Below, in pieces: positions 17,714 to 26,708 of a stretch of 56,521 nucleotides of DNA. How positions within the stretch are numbered: position 1 is the stretch's first letter; every line of letters begins with the position of its first letter. The stretch lies in contig JAPPMB010000009.1 of assembly GCA_028819255.1 (NCBI GenBank), positions 1-56,521 on the forward strand, given 5' to 3'. The translations under genes and the position numbers were made by a program. The notes under the pieces are model-generated. The model searched no databases. It was not told the origin of the DNA and was given only the letters and a program-made list of their open reading frames with translations. This DNA is from Bryobacterales bacterium. GTDB taxonomy: Bacteria > Acidobacteriota > Terriglobia > Bryobacterales > UBA6623.

Positions 17714-18544
17714 ATGGAACCGGCGAAGCAGTTTGCAATCGCCCCCGGGATGGACGAACTCGACCGCGTCGACCGCGACCTTGCGTTTCATCCGGTGTGC
17801 AATCCGAGTCCCGGGCGGCTGACGCCCGGCCAGGTTTCCCGGTACAATTCGCGCGGCTTCGTGTCGGGCATCCGGATTTTCTCCGAGGACGAGATAGCCC
17901 GCGTGAGGGCCGGCTTCGACGAGCTCCTGCGCGGCGTCCTGGCGAGGGGCGGCGACAGCTATTCCATCAGCTCCGCCCACCTGTATCACGCGGAGGCCTA
18001 CGACCTGCTGACGGACGAGCGGATCGTCTCGTGCGTGCGCGACCTGCTCGGCGAGGACGTGATCGGCTGGGGCTCCCACTACTTCTGCAAGATGCCGCAC
18101 GACGGAAAGCGCGTCGACTGGCACCAGGACGCGACGTACTGGCCGCTCACGCCCGCCAGGACTGTGACCGCGTGGCTTGCGATCGACGGCGCCGATGCCG
18201 AGAACGCCTGCATGCGGTTCATCCCCGGCTCGCACCGGCACGGGCCGCTGGCGTTCGATGTAGACGACGGCGACAGCGGGGCGGTGCTGAACCAGAGGGT
18301 GGCCGAGGCCGGCCGGTACGGGGAGCCCGTGGACAACGTCCTCAGGGCCGGCGAGATTTCGCTCCACTCGGACCTGCTGCTCCACGGCTCGGAGGCCAAC
18401 GGCTCCGACCGGCGGCGCTGCGGCCTGACTCTGCGATACTGCGCAGCCGAGGTCAGGGCGTACCTGGAGTGGAACCGCAAGGGCGTGATCGTCTCCGGAC
18501 GAGACCCGTCCGGCCACTGGGCCAACCGCCCGCGCCCGACCTAG
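17714..18544 (+). CDS. Phytanoyl-CoA dioxygenase (PhyH) family protein
   Basis: A 276-residue member of the PhyH branch of Fe(II)/2-oxoglutarate oxygenases. Seen: the HxD motif WHQDATYW (His137, Asp139), distal His224 in LLLHGSEANGS, and the following Arg (about 233-235) that would bind 2-oxoglutarate. Bacterial PhyH enzymes hydroxylate a wide range of small molecules (ectoine, quaternary amines, phosphonates, acyl-CoA), so the substrate is open. The ATG follows a GGCGGAGC stretch; TATGAT lies 12 bp upstream (17696-17701). It is 41 nt before a sodium/solute symporter and likely shares its transcript. Confidence 0.85.
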   Translation: MEPAKQFAIAPGMDELDRVDRDLAFHPVCNPSPGRLTPGQVSRYNSRGFVSGIRIFSEDEIARVRAGFDELLRGVLARGGDSYSISSAHLYHAEAYDLLTDERIVSCVRDLLGEDVIGWGSHYFCKMPHDGKRVDWHQDATYWPLTPARTVTAWLAIDGADAENACMRFIPGSHRHGPLAFDVDDGDSGAVLNQRVAEAGRYGEPVDNVLRAGEISLHSDLLLHGSEANGSDRRRCGLTLRYCAAEVRAYLEWNRKGVIVSGRDPSGHWANRPRPT

Positions 18545-18585
18545 TCCCTCCGTTCCGCATCACTCGGATACACTCGATAGCTTCC

Positions 18586-20211
18586 ATGGACAATCCTGGC
18601 TTGCGCATTCCGGCCGCCGACCTCGCCATCATCGTGGCCTACATGATCGGCATCCTCGTCGTCGGCGTGCTCTCGGTCCGGCGGCAGAAGATGACCGGAG
18701 AGGTCTACTTCCTCGCCGGACGCTCGCTGGGGTGGGTGATGATCGGCGCCGCCCTCTTCGCCTCGAACATCTCCACCATCCACCTGGTCGGACTGGCCGC
18801 CTCCGGCTACAACGAGGGCCTGGTCTGGGGAAATTTCGAGTGGATGGCCGCCTTCACCCTGGTCGCGCTGTCGCTGTTCTTCGCTCCGTTCTACTTCCGG
18901 AACAGGATCGAGACGCTGCCCGAGTACCTCGAGCGGCGCTTCAACGCCGCCGCGCGGTCGTTCCTGGCATTCATGGCGATCCTCGGCGCGCTGTTCATCC
19001 ACATCGGAATGAGCCTGTACGCCGGCGCCACCGTGTTCGAGCAGTTCTTCGGGATTGATGTCCTGACCTCCATTCTGATCATCTCCGCCGTAACGGGCAT
19101 CTACACGGTGCTGGGGGGCCTCAAGGCCGTCGTTGTGACGGAGGCGATCCAGACCATCCTGCTGGTCGGGGGCTCGATCCTCGTCACCTTCCTGGCCGTC
19201 GCTGCGCTTCCCGAACACGGGATCTCGACGATGGCGGAATTCGAGGCCCGGCTCAGACCGCAGCAGCTCAGCATGGTCTGGACAGACAACTCGGTCGGCC
19301 TGGCGTGGTATTCGGTGCTGCTGGGATACCCGGTCCTTGGCATCTGGTACTGGTGCACGGACCAGACCATCGTCCAGCGCGTGCTCGCCGCCAGGTCCGA
19401 ACGCGACGCCCAGATCGGGCCCCTCTTCGCCGGCTTCATCAAGGTCCTGCCCGTCTTCATCCTCGTCATGCCGGGCGTGGTCGGCTACGTGCTGTACGGC
19501 GAGGAGATCGGGCAGAACGCCAACCAGGTGCTACCGGTCCTGATCCAGGAACTGGTGCCCACCGGCCTGCGCGGGCTGATCTCGGCCGGCCTGCTGGCCG
19601 CCCTGATGAGCACGATCGCGGCCGCCCTGAACAGCTGCGCAACCCTCTTCGCCGTGGACATAGTCGCCCGGGTGCGGCCCGGCACCAGCGACGCCTCCCA
19701 GGTGCGGATCGGCCGCTGGAGCGCGGTCGCCGTGATGCTGCTTGCCATGCTGTGGTCCACGCAGGGCGACAAGTTCTCCAGCATCTTCGAGGCGGTCCAG
19801 GAGATCGGTTCGGCGCTCGCCCCCGCGATCACGACCGTGTTCCTCTGGGGCGTGTTCTGGCGGCGCGGCACATCGCAGGCCGCGGTCGCGACCCTGGTGT
19901 TCGGCTTCCTGATGGGCGCGGCGGCATTCGTGCTGGACTTCAAGGACGCGGCAGGGTACAAGCTGATCACCGACGGATGGGGCATCCCCTTCATGCTGCA
20001 GGCGTTTCTCATGACCATGATCTGCAGCGCCGTCTTCTACGCGGTCAGCAAGGCCACGCCGCCGCCGCCGAAAGAGAAGATCGACGGATTGACGTGGCGG
20101 AATCCGCTGGCGGCGCTGACCCGCCCCTGGACGTCGCCGGGGGTCGACCCGCGCCGGCTCGCGATGCTGCTGTGCGTCACCATCGTGGTCCTGTACTGGC
20201 TGTTCCGTTAG
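18586..20211 (+). CDS. Sodium/solute symporter (SSS family)
   Basis: A 541-residue membrane protein with about 14 hydrophobic segments. Seen: the N-terminal DLAIIVAYMIGILVVGVLS, GEVYFLAGRSLGWVMIG and the SSS signature regions such as FASNISTIHLVGLAASGYN, PEYLERRFN and LISAGLLAALMSTIAAALNS. The STIHLVG and ALMSTIAAALNS stretches correspond to Na+ and substrate sites in family structures. SGLT-like members of this type carry sugars, myo-inositol or organic acids. TACACT lies 11 bp before the ATG and no Shine-Dalgarno is present. Placed between a PhyH oxygenase and a hydroxyacid dehydrogenase, it may import their substrate. Confidence 0.9.
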   Translation: MDNPGLRIPAADLAIIVAYMIGILVVGVLSVRRQKMTGEVYFLAGRSLGWVMIGAALFASNISTIHLVGLAASGYNEGLVWGNFEWMAAFTLVALSLFFAPFYFRNRIETLPEYLERRFNAAARSFLAFMAILGALFIHIGMSLYAGATVFEQFFGIDVLTSILIISAVTGIYTVLGGLKAVVVTEAIQTILLVGGSILVTFLAVAALPEHGISTMAEFEARLRPQQLSMVWTDNSVGLAWYSVLLGYPVLGIWYWCTDQTIVQRVLAARSERDAQIGPLFAGFIKVLPVFILVMPGVVGYVLYGEEIGQNANQVLPVLIQELVPTGLRGLISAGLLAALMSTIAAALNSCATLFAVDIVARVRPGTSDASQVRIGRWSAVAVMLLAMLWSTQGDKFSSIFEAVQEIGSALAPAITTVFLWGVFWRRGTSQAAVATLVFGFLMGAAAFVLDFKDAAGYKLITDGWGIPFMLQAFLMTMICSAVFYAVSKATPPPPKEKIDGLTWRNPLAALTRPWTSPGVDPRRLAMLLCVTIVVLYWLFR

Positions 20212-20243
20212 CGGGCGCGCCAGAAACGAGAGAGGAAACGAGG

Positions 20244-21203
20244 ATGAGCAAGCCAACGGTCGTCGTGCCCGACGACTATCCGCCCGTGCTGGGTCCGAGC
20301 GCGGCCTTCCGGTCGCTGGAGGCCCGTGCGCAGGTCGGGCATCACCCCAGCCTGCCTCCATCGGCGGAGGTCCTGGTCGAGCGGATAGGAAGGGCGGAGG
20401 CCGTGGTCAACATCCGGTCCTCGGTCGGCTTCGACGAGGAGGTGTTCGCGCGCTGTCCGCGGTTGCGCGCCCTGTCGCTGTGGGGCACGGGCACGGACCA
20501 TGTCGATCTCGAGGCCGCGGCAAGGCACGGGGTGGCGGTGACCAACACTCCAGGCGTGTCGGCCGTCGCCATGGCCGAGCATGCCCTGGCACTGATGCTT
20601 GCGGTCGCCCGCGATATTCCCAGGATCGACGCCAGGACGCGCCGGGGCGCGTGGCCCCGCGGCTTCGTCACGCAGCTGCACGGAAGGGTTCTCGGCGTGG
20701 TGGGCCTCGGCGCCATCGGGATGCAGACGGCCCGCATCGCGCGCGGAATCGGTATGCGCGTCATCGCATGGACCCGGACTCCGGAAGGCAAGCCCATAGC
20801 GGATCTGGGAGTCGAGATGGTGAGCCTGGCGGAACTGTACCGCCGCAGCGACGTGGTCAGCCTGCACGTGCGCCTCACCCCCGAGACCGCCGGCATGGTG
20901 GGCGAGCGCGAATTCGCAGCCATGAAGCAGTCGGCGATTCTGATCAACACCGCCCGCGGAGCCATCGTCGACGAGGCGGCCCTGCTCCGAGCCTTGCGCA
21001 CCGGGTCAGTCCGCGGCGCCGGTCTGGACGTGTTCGACCAGGAGCCCCTGCCCGAGGGGCATCCGCTCGGCGCCGAGCCGAACGTGGTCCTGACTCCCCA
21101 CTCGGGCGGGGTCACTGCGGAGGCCTTGGAGCGGGGCCTGCAGATGGCGGTCGACAATGTGTTTGCTACGCTCGCGGGGGAGAACCGCAATCGGGTGAAC
21201 TGA
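20244..21203 (+). CDS. D-isomer-specific 2-hydroxyacid dehydrogenase
   Basis: A 319-residue NAD(P)-dependent dehydrogenase of the PGDH/glyoxylate reductase family. Seen: the Rossmann glycine motif GLGAIG (154-159), catalytic Arg238 (NTARGAIVDE), Glu267 (DQEPLPEGHPL) and His286 (LTPHSGG). These are the Arg-Glu-His triad of the family. GAGG AAACGAGG precedes the ATG. It is 32 nt downstream of the symporter, so PhyH, symporter and dehydrogenase look like one operon for importing and oxidising an organic acid or related compound. Phosphoglycerate dehydrogenase is less likely, since no ACT domain is present. Confidence 0.88.
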   Translation: MSKPTVVVPDDYPPVLGPSAAFRSLEARAQVGHHPSLPPSAEVLVERIGRAEAVVNIRSSVGFDEEVFARCPRLRALSLWGTGTDHVDLEAAARHGVAVTNTPGVSAVAMAEHALALMLAVARDIPRIDARTRRGAWPRGFVTQLHGRVLGVVGLGAIGMQTARIARGIGMRVIAWTRTPEGKPIADLGVEMVSLAELYRRSDVVSLHVRLTPETAGMVGEREFAAMKQSAILINTARGAIVDEAALLRALRTGSVRGAGLDVFDQEPLPEGHPLGAEPNVVLTPHSGGVTAEALERGLQMAVDNVFATLAGENRNRVN

Positions 21204-21469
21204 CGAGCCTGTCCGCCGCGATGCCTGTGGCGCGGGCCGACGCAAGCGGAACCGACGGCCGGGGACGAGGCCCGATTCACCGACCCGATGCGCCGAAACG
21301 CGGGGAGCTGCAGGACTCCGCCGCGAAGCAGCGTCCAGCGGTTCGCGCGCGCCCCTTGTTCGGGGGAGGCTCTCGAGACCTTTTCGGACGGAGGCTTGTC
21401 ATCCGCTGACTTCCTTGTCAGCGACCCGCGGCCATCCAGCGACAACGAAGCCTCCATGGTGATGCCATG

Positions 21470-21496
21470 ACATCACTTGGAATGATGCGATGATGT
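21470..21496. promoter_or_regulatory. Inverted repeat over the vapB start
   Basis: ACATCA (21470-21475) and TGATGT (21491-21496) form an inverted repeat with a 15-bp spacer, overlapping the first possible antitoxin start. Antitoxins of this fold usually repress their own operon by binding such palindromes. Confidence 0.45.
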
Positions 21497-21767
21497 GTAC
21501 TTGCGAACCACATTGGCAATCTCCGACGACATCTTGCAGGACCTCAGGGCACTGGCGCGCCAGAACGGAGTGTCCTTGACGAAGACAGCGAACCGGGTTC
21601 TGCGCACGGGCCTGGCTCATCTGGGCGATCGCGCGCGCCCCAATCGGTCGTATTCGGAACCGGTCGTGGACTTGGGGCCGGCGACCGTGGATCTGGACCG
21701 GGCACTCCGGATTGCCGCGGAACTCGAGGACCGCCAGGTGCTTCGCAAGCTGGAGGAACACAAGTGA
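21495..21767 (+). CDS. vapB: Ribbon-helix-helix antitoxin (VapB-like)
   Basis: A 90-residue protein whose start MYLRTTLAISDDILQDLR followed by ALARQNGVSLTKTANRVLR matches the ribbon-helix-helix DNA-binding fold of VapB-type antitoxins; the C-terminal half (LDRALRIAAELEDRQVLRKL) would wrap the toxin. The GTG is the first in-frame start; TTG at 21501 would give the more typical N-terminus MRTTLAIS. Its stop overlaps the toxin start codon, the usual coupling of toxin-antitoxin genes. It follows the dehydrogenase after a 291-bp gap, where I see no gene. Confidence 0.8.
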   Translation: MYLRTTLAISDDILQDLRALARQNGVSLTKTANRVLRTGLAHLGDRARPNRSYSEPVVDLGPATVDLDRALRIAAELEDRQVLRKLEEHK

Positions 21768-22234
21768 AGATCTTCGATCTCAACGTGATCCTCTATGCCG
21801 CGAACCGGTCCGCAAAGCACCACAGGACCGCGCTTGCGCACTGGGAAGCGGCGATGCGAAGCGACGCGCCCGTCGGACTGGCTTGGACCGTGATCCTTGG
21901 ATTCCTTCGGCTGACGACGCGGCCGTCCGTCTTCCGCAACCCGCTCACCCCTGAGGAGGCGGTGCAGCGCGTAAGGCGCTGGCTGGCCAATCCCAACGTG
22001 CGGATCGTCGGCGAGCTGGAAGGGCACTTCGAGATTCTTGCCAGGCTGCTGGCAGAGACCGGGACTGGAGGAAATCTCACGACGGACGCCCATCTCGCCG
22101 CCATCGCTCTGTCGCGAGGGGCGATCCTCGTTTCGTTCGACAGCGACTTCGCCCGATTCCATGGCCTGCGCTGGGTCAATCCCCTGCGCGAGGACCCCTC
22201 GGATGGCGCCTTGAAGGCCGGCAACGCCGATTGA
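21764..22234 (+). CDS. vapC: PIN-domain ribonuclease toxin (VapC-like)
   Basis: A 156-residue PIN-domain protein, probably the toxin partner. Seen: Asp5 in FDLNVILYAANR, the segment VGLAWTVILGFLRLTT, LTTDAHLAAIAL with Asp108, and FDSDFARF with Asp126 and Asp128. These Asp residues would bind the metals used for RNA cleavage. The LGFLRL form in place of an acidic residue is normal for the Mtu-type PIN subfamily, so no defect is implied. It starts with a GTG that overlaps the antitoxin stop. The target RNA is unknown. Confidence 0.85.
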   Translation: MKIFDLNVILYAANRSAKHHRTALAHWEAAMRSDAPVGLAWTVILGFLRLTTRPSVFRNPLTPEEAVQRVRRWLANPNVRIVGELEGHFEILARLLAETGTGGNLTTDAHLAAIALSRGAILVSFDSDFARFHGLRWVNPLREDPSDGALKAGNAD

Positions 22235-22532
22235 CCGTCGCCCCCGCCCGGACGGCTGTGCTTCGAAGGAGATTTCTCGGCTGCTTCCTCCGCGGGACAC
22301 GCATCGAGGAAGCTGGCGACGGCCTTGCGGCATTCGGGAAGAGCGCGGCCGCCTGAAGCCCAGGGCGCAGCGACGGCTGGGCTGCGTCGGCGCGCGCAGG
22401 ACCCGAGCATGACGCCGACGCAGCGGACCGACAGGCCCTTCGCCCTCCTCTGGCCGATGTCTGCACTTCCGCCCGGGACGTGTTCGTCAGACCGACGGAA
22501 GACCCGTCCGATGCCCGACGGGGCGCCAGCGC

Positions 22533-22561
22533 TTGCCGGTTCGGCCTTGCTGCGCTATGCT
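22533..22561 (+). promoter_or_regulatory. Predicted promoter of rho
   Basis: TTGCCG (22533-22538), a 17-bp spacer and TATGCT (22556-22561). Transcription would start near 22568 and give a leader of about 85 nt before the rho ATG. The rest of the 418-bp gap between vapC and rho holds no gene I recognise. Confidence 0.5.
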
Positions 22562-22652
22562 TTTCTTGAGGGCAGGGCTCCCGCCCGCCCGGCTCGCCCC
22601 AGACGGCGAGCGGCACCCGACGGTTCTAGGAACTGCGGTGCCCTTTTTCCCC

Positions 22653-23900
<1,248 letters not shown>

Positions 23901-23904
23901 GTCC

Positions 23905-24312
23905 GTGCCCGAGAAGCGCGTCCGCTCGAGTGTGCGTGTCCGGTACGCCGAGACGGACCAGATGGGCGTCGTCTACTACGCGAACTACCTGGTCTGGATG
24001 GAGGTCGCCCGCGTTGCGTACTGCAGGGCGGTCGGGTTCGAATACCGCGATATGGAGCGCGTCGGCGGAGCGTTTCTCGCAGTCACCGAGGCGCACTGCA
24101 GGTACAGGGCCCCGGCCCGGTTCGACGATGTCGTCAACATCGAGTGCTGGTTGGTGGAGTCGCGGTCCCGGACCGTGCGCTTCGGCTACGAGATGCGGCG
24201 GGAAGGGGAGGTCCTGGCGACCGGCGAGACCCTGCACACGGTGACGGACGCCAACGGTCGGATGATCCGGCTGCCGGAGACCTACCGCAAGTTCTTCCCG
24301 CAGAACCGCTAG
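23905..24312 (+). CDS. Acyl-CoA thioesterase (YbgC/4HBT family)
   Basis: A 135-residue hot-dog-fold thioesterase. Seen: YAETDQMGVVYYANYLVWME (residues 14-33), where Asp18 is the catalytic residue of the 4-hydroxybenzoyl-CoA thioesterase/YbgC type. YbgC in other bacteria hydrolyses short acyl-CoAs or acyl-ACPs near the Tol-Pal system, but no tol genes are present here. The GTG is 4 nt after the rho stop, so the two are probably co-transcribed. A 53-nt gap separates it from the ThuA lipoprotein. Confidence 0.9.
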   Translation: MPEKRVRSSVRVRYAETDQMGVVYYANYLVWMEVARVAYCRAVGFEYRDMERVGGAFLAVTEAHCRYRAPARFDDVVNIECWLVESRSRTVRFGYEMRREGEVLATGETLHTVTDANGRMIRLPETYRKFFPQNR

Positions 24313-24365
24313 CGAGGCGTGTCCGTGCGGCGCGACCTGCATGGTCTACACTGGCAGGCACTGCC

Positions 24366-25562
24366 ATGCGCATTCCGCTTCACCTCCTGACGATTCTCAG
24401 CCTGCTCTTGGCCGCCGCGTGCGGCGGGCCCCAGTCGACGACGGACGAGGAGGCTGCCGCCGACGAGCCGCATCTCGTCCGCTACGAGCCCGGCGGCGGG
24501 GCAGGCAACGGCCGGCATGTCGTGCTGATTTCCGGCGACGAGGAGTACCGGTCGGAAGAGGGCCTGACCATGCTGGGTCGCATGCTCTCCGAGCACCACG
24601 GCTTCCGTTGCACCGTGCTGTTTGCCGTCGATCCCGAGACCGGGATCGTCAATCCGCACGTCAACACCAACATCCCCGGGACCGAAAACCTGGACGACGC
24701 CGACCTGATGTTCATCCAGACCCGCTGGAGGGTCCTTCCGGACGAGCAGATGGAGCCGATCGATCGCTACCTCAAGGCGGGCAAGCCGGTGATCGCGCTC
24801 CGGACCGCCACGCACGCCTTCCGGATGCAGGATGAGCTCCACGGGCAGGTCTTTCGGCACATGCGCCAGCTCAGGCAGGCCGAGGATCCGGGATCGGTCA
24901 AGGCCCTCGAAATCGCGGACGACGCCTGGGGCCGGTTCGACCACTATGGGGACGCCTACCCCGGGCCCGACGAGGCCTGGCGGGACGGCTTTGGCCGCCT
25001 CGTCGTCGGAGAGCGCTGGATTGCCCACCACGGCCACCACAAGCACGAATCCGCACGGGGCGTCATCGCAGCCGACGCCAAGGATCATCCCGTCCTCCGG
25101 GGCGTGAACCCCGACGGCATCTGGAGCGCGGCGGATGTGTACACCGTGCGCCTGCCGCTGCCCGGCGACTCGATGCCGCTGGTGCACGGCCTCGTCATGG
25201 CACGCGCCGGGGAGTACAACGAGGACGACGCGCTTTACGGCATGCGTCCGACGGACGACGAGCCGGTCACCGAGAAGAACGACCCACCGATGCCGATCGT
25301 GTGGACAAAGACCTACCAGCTGCCGGGGGGCAGCCCGGGCCGGGCCTTCTCAACCACGCTCGGTTCATCGACGGACCTGCTGGAGGACGGAGTGCGCCAG
25401 ATGCTGGTCAACGCGGTTTTCTGGGCTCTTGCGGAGGAGGAAGGCATCCCCGAGGGAGGGGCGAAGTCCGATCTCGTGGGCGAATTCGATCCCAAACGGT
25501 TCCACAACCACCCGCCGGAGTACTGGATCGAGCGGGCTGCAATGCCGGCGGACTTCCGTTAG
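24366..25562 (+). CDS. ThuA-domain lipoprotein (trehalose-utilisation-like)
   Basis: A 398-residue predicted lipoprotein: MRIPLHLLTILSLLLAAACGG carries a lipobox with Cys19. The mature region has a class I glutamine-amidotransferase-like fold typical of ThuA: HVVLISGDEEYRSEE, LDDADLMFIQTRW, YLKAGKPVIALRTATHAF, and GEYNEDDALYGMRP later. ThuA proteins are linked to sugar utilisation, but the exact reaction is unsettled. TACACT lies 13 bp before the ATG and no Shine-Dalgarno is seen. It may be the last gene of the rho-thioesterase transcript or have its own promoter. Confidence 0.8.
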   Translation: MRIPLHLLTILSLLLAAACGGPQSTTDEEAAADEPHLVRYEPGGGAGNGRHVVLISGDEEYRSEEGLTMLGRMLSEHHGFRCTVLFAVDPETGIVNPHVNTNIPGTENLDDADLMFIQTRWRVLPDEQMEPIDRYLKAGKPVIALRTATHAFRMQDELHGQVFRHMRQLRQAEDPGSVKALEIADDAWGRFDHYGDAYPGPDEAWRDGFGRLVVGERWIAHHGHHKHESARGVIAADAKDHPVLRGVNPDGIWSAADVYTVRLPLPGDSMPLVHGLVMARAGEYNEDDALYGMRPTDDEPVTEKNDPPMPIVWTKTYQLPGGSPGRAFSTTLGSSTDLLEDGVRQMLVNAVFWALAEEEGIPEGGAKSDLVGEFDPKRFHNHPPEYWIERAAMPADFR

Positions 25563-25855
25563 GCCCTGCCTCACGGCGGAGCGCGACCGGGAGGCGGCCG
25601 CCCCAGGAGGAGCATGCCCGAACCGGTCCGCCGTGGTGCGGACTTTGTAGGGAGCGAGGCCGCACTCGGGCAGGCAGGGGTGAGTGCGCACGTCTCCGGC
25701 ATTCGCTGGTCGAGCCGGCGGGACGCGGACGGATCGCCGCCCCGCGGCCCGGTCCGCCTCGGGAACGGCGCCCTCTCCGCACCAGTGGTCCTGCGCTCCC
25801 AACGGCCGTCGCGGCGCTCCATGCCGCCTGATGCGGCGTTGCGGTCAGGCCTGTG

Positions 25856-26647
25856 TCAGGATTCCATGCGGAGACGGCAGACGACGCCCACGTCGTCGCA
25901 GTACCACATCCACCCGTCGTGGATGGTCATGCCGTGGGGAAGGGGATCGGAGTCGGCGAGCTGGATCTTCGCGTCCGCCTTGCCGGTCTCCGGGTCGAAC
26001 CGGAAGAACGCATTCTCGTTCGACTCGGCACACCAGAGCCACCTGCCCTCCCATCCCAGGCCGTGGGGCCGGTTGCCGGCGGTCGGAAACTGCTTCTCGA
26101 TCTCGAAGGATGCGGGATCAATGCGGTAGATCATCTGCGAAGGAGGAACTGAGACCCAGAGCTTGCCGTCCCGCCATTCCATTCCGTGTGCGCCCGTCGC
26201 ATTCCGCTGCCCGGAAGGCTGTGGACTTGGGGCCGGCTTCGCCGGCGGCGCCAGCGGGCTCCGCCTGGGCACGGTCCAGGACACGACTCCGGATCCGGGC
26301 GAATCATGGCGGGCAAGCGTCTTGCCGCTGCTTGCGTCAATCCGCAGGATCTCCCGACTGTAGGTGGACGCCGTCCAGATTGCGGAGCCGTCAAACGTGA
26401 TGCCGCTGCCGGCCTTGGTGTCGGTGTCGAGCGCCTTGAGCGTGCGGCCGTCGGCGTAGTCGACAAGATAGGCGCGGTTGTCGCCCTGGTCCAGGATCCA
26501 GAGTCCCTCCCCGGTTGCCTGCAGGCCGTTGGGCTTGGGGCCCGGCGAGTCGAAGACGGTCTCCACCTGGGCGCTCCGAATCTGGAGCTTCGCCAGGGCG
26601 GGTGCCGCGGACAGAAGTGCGAGAAAGTCGCGTCTGCGAATGAGCAT
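25856..26647 (-). CDS. Tat-exported beta-propeller (Vgb/NHL-like) protein
   Basis: The N-terminus MLIRRRDFLALLSAAPALA has a twin-arginine signal (RRRDFL). The body consists of repeated four-stranded blades such as NGLQATGEGLWILDQGDN, SGITFDGSAIWTAST, HGMEWRDGKLWVS, PHGLGWEGRWLWCAES and HGMTIHDGWMWYCDD, like streptogramin lyase-type or NHL propellers that act as ligand-binding or lyase scaffolds. It starts behind a strong AAGGAGG, and TATAAT lies 49 bp upstream on this strand (26697-26702). It is 61 bp downstream of the sulfatase stop on the same strand. No catalytic residues can be assigned. Confidence 0.75.
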   Translation of the reverse strand: MLIRRRDFLALLSAAPALAKLQIRSAQVETVFDSPGPKPNGLQATGEGLWILDQGDNRAYLVDYADGRTLKALDTDTKAGSGITFDGSAIWTASTYSREILRIDASSGKTLARHDSPGSGVVSWTVPRRSPLAPPAKPAPSPQPSGQRNATGAHGMEWRDGKLWVSVPPSQMIYRIDPASFEIEKQFPTAGNRPHGLGWEGRWLWCAESNENAFFRFDPETGKADAKIQLADSDPLPHGMTIHDGWMWYCDDVGVVCRLRMES

Positions 26648-26708
26648 GCTGCCTCCTTCGGGTCAGAGCCGGTGAATGCCGGCCGGAATCGCCCTGATTA
26701 TACTGGCG

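Noticed and set aside
21794..21910. Possible loss of an acidic active-site residue in VapC (LGFLRL)
   Set aside because: This form is usual in the Mtu-type PIN subfamily, so it is not evidence of inactivation.
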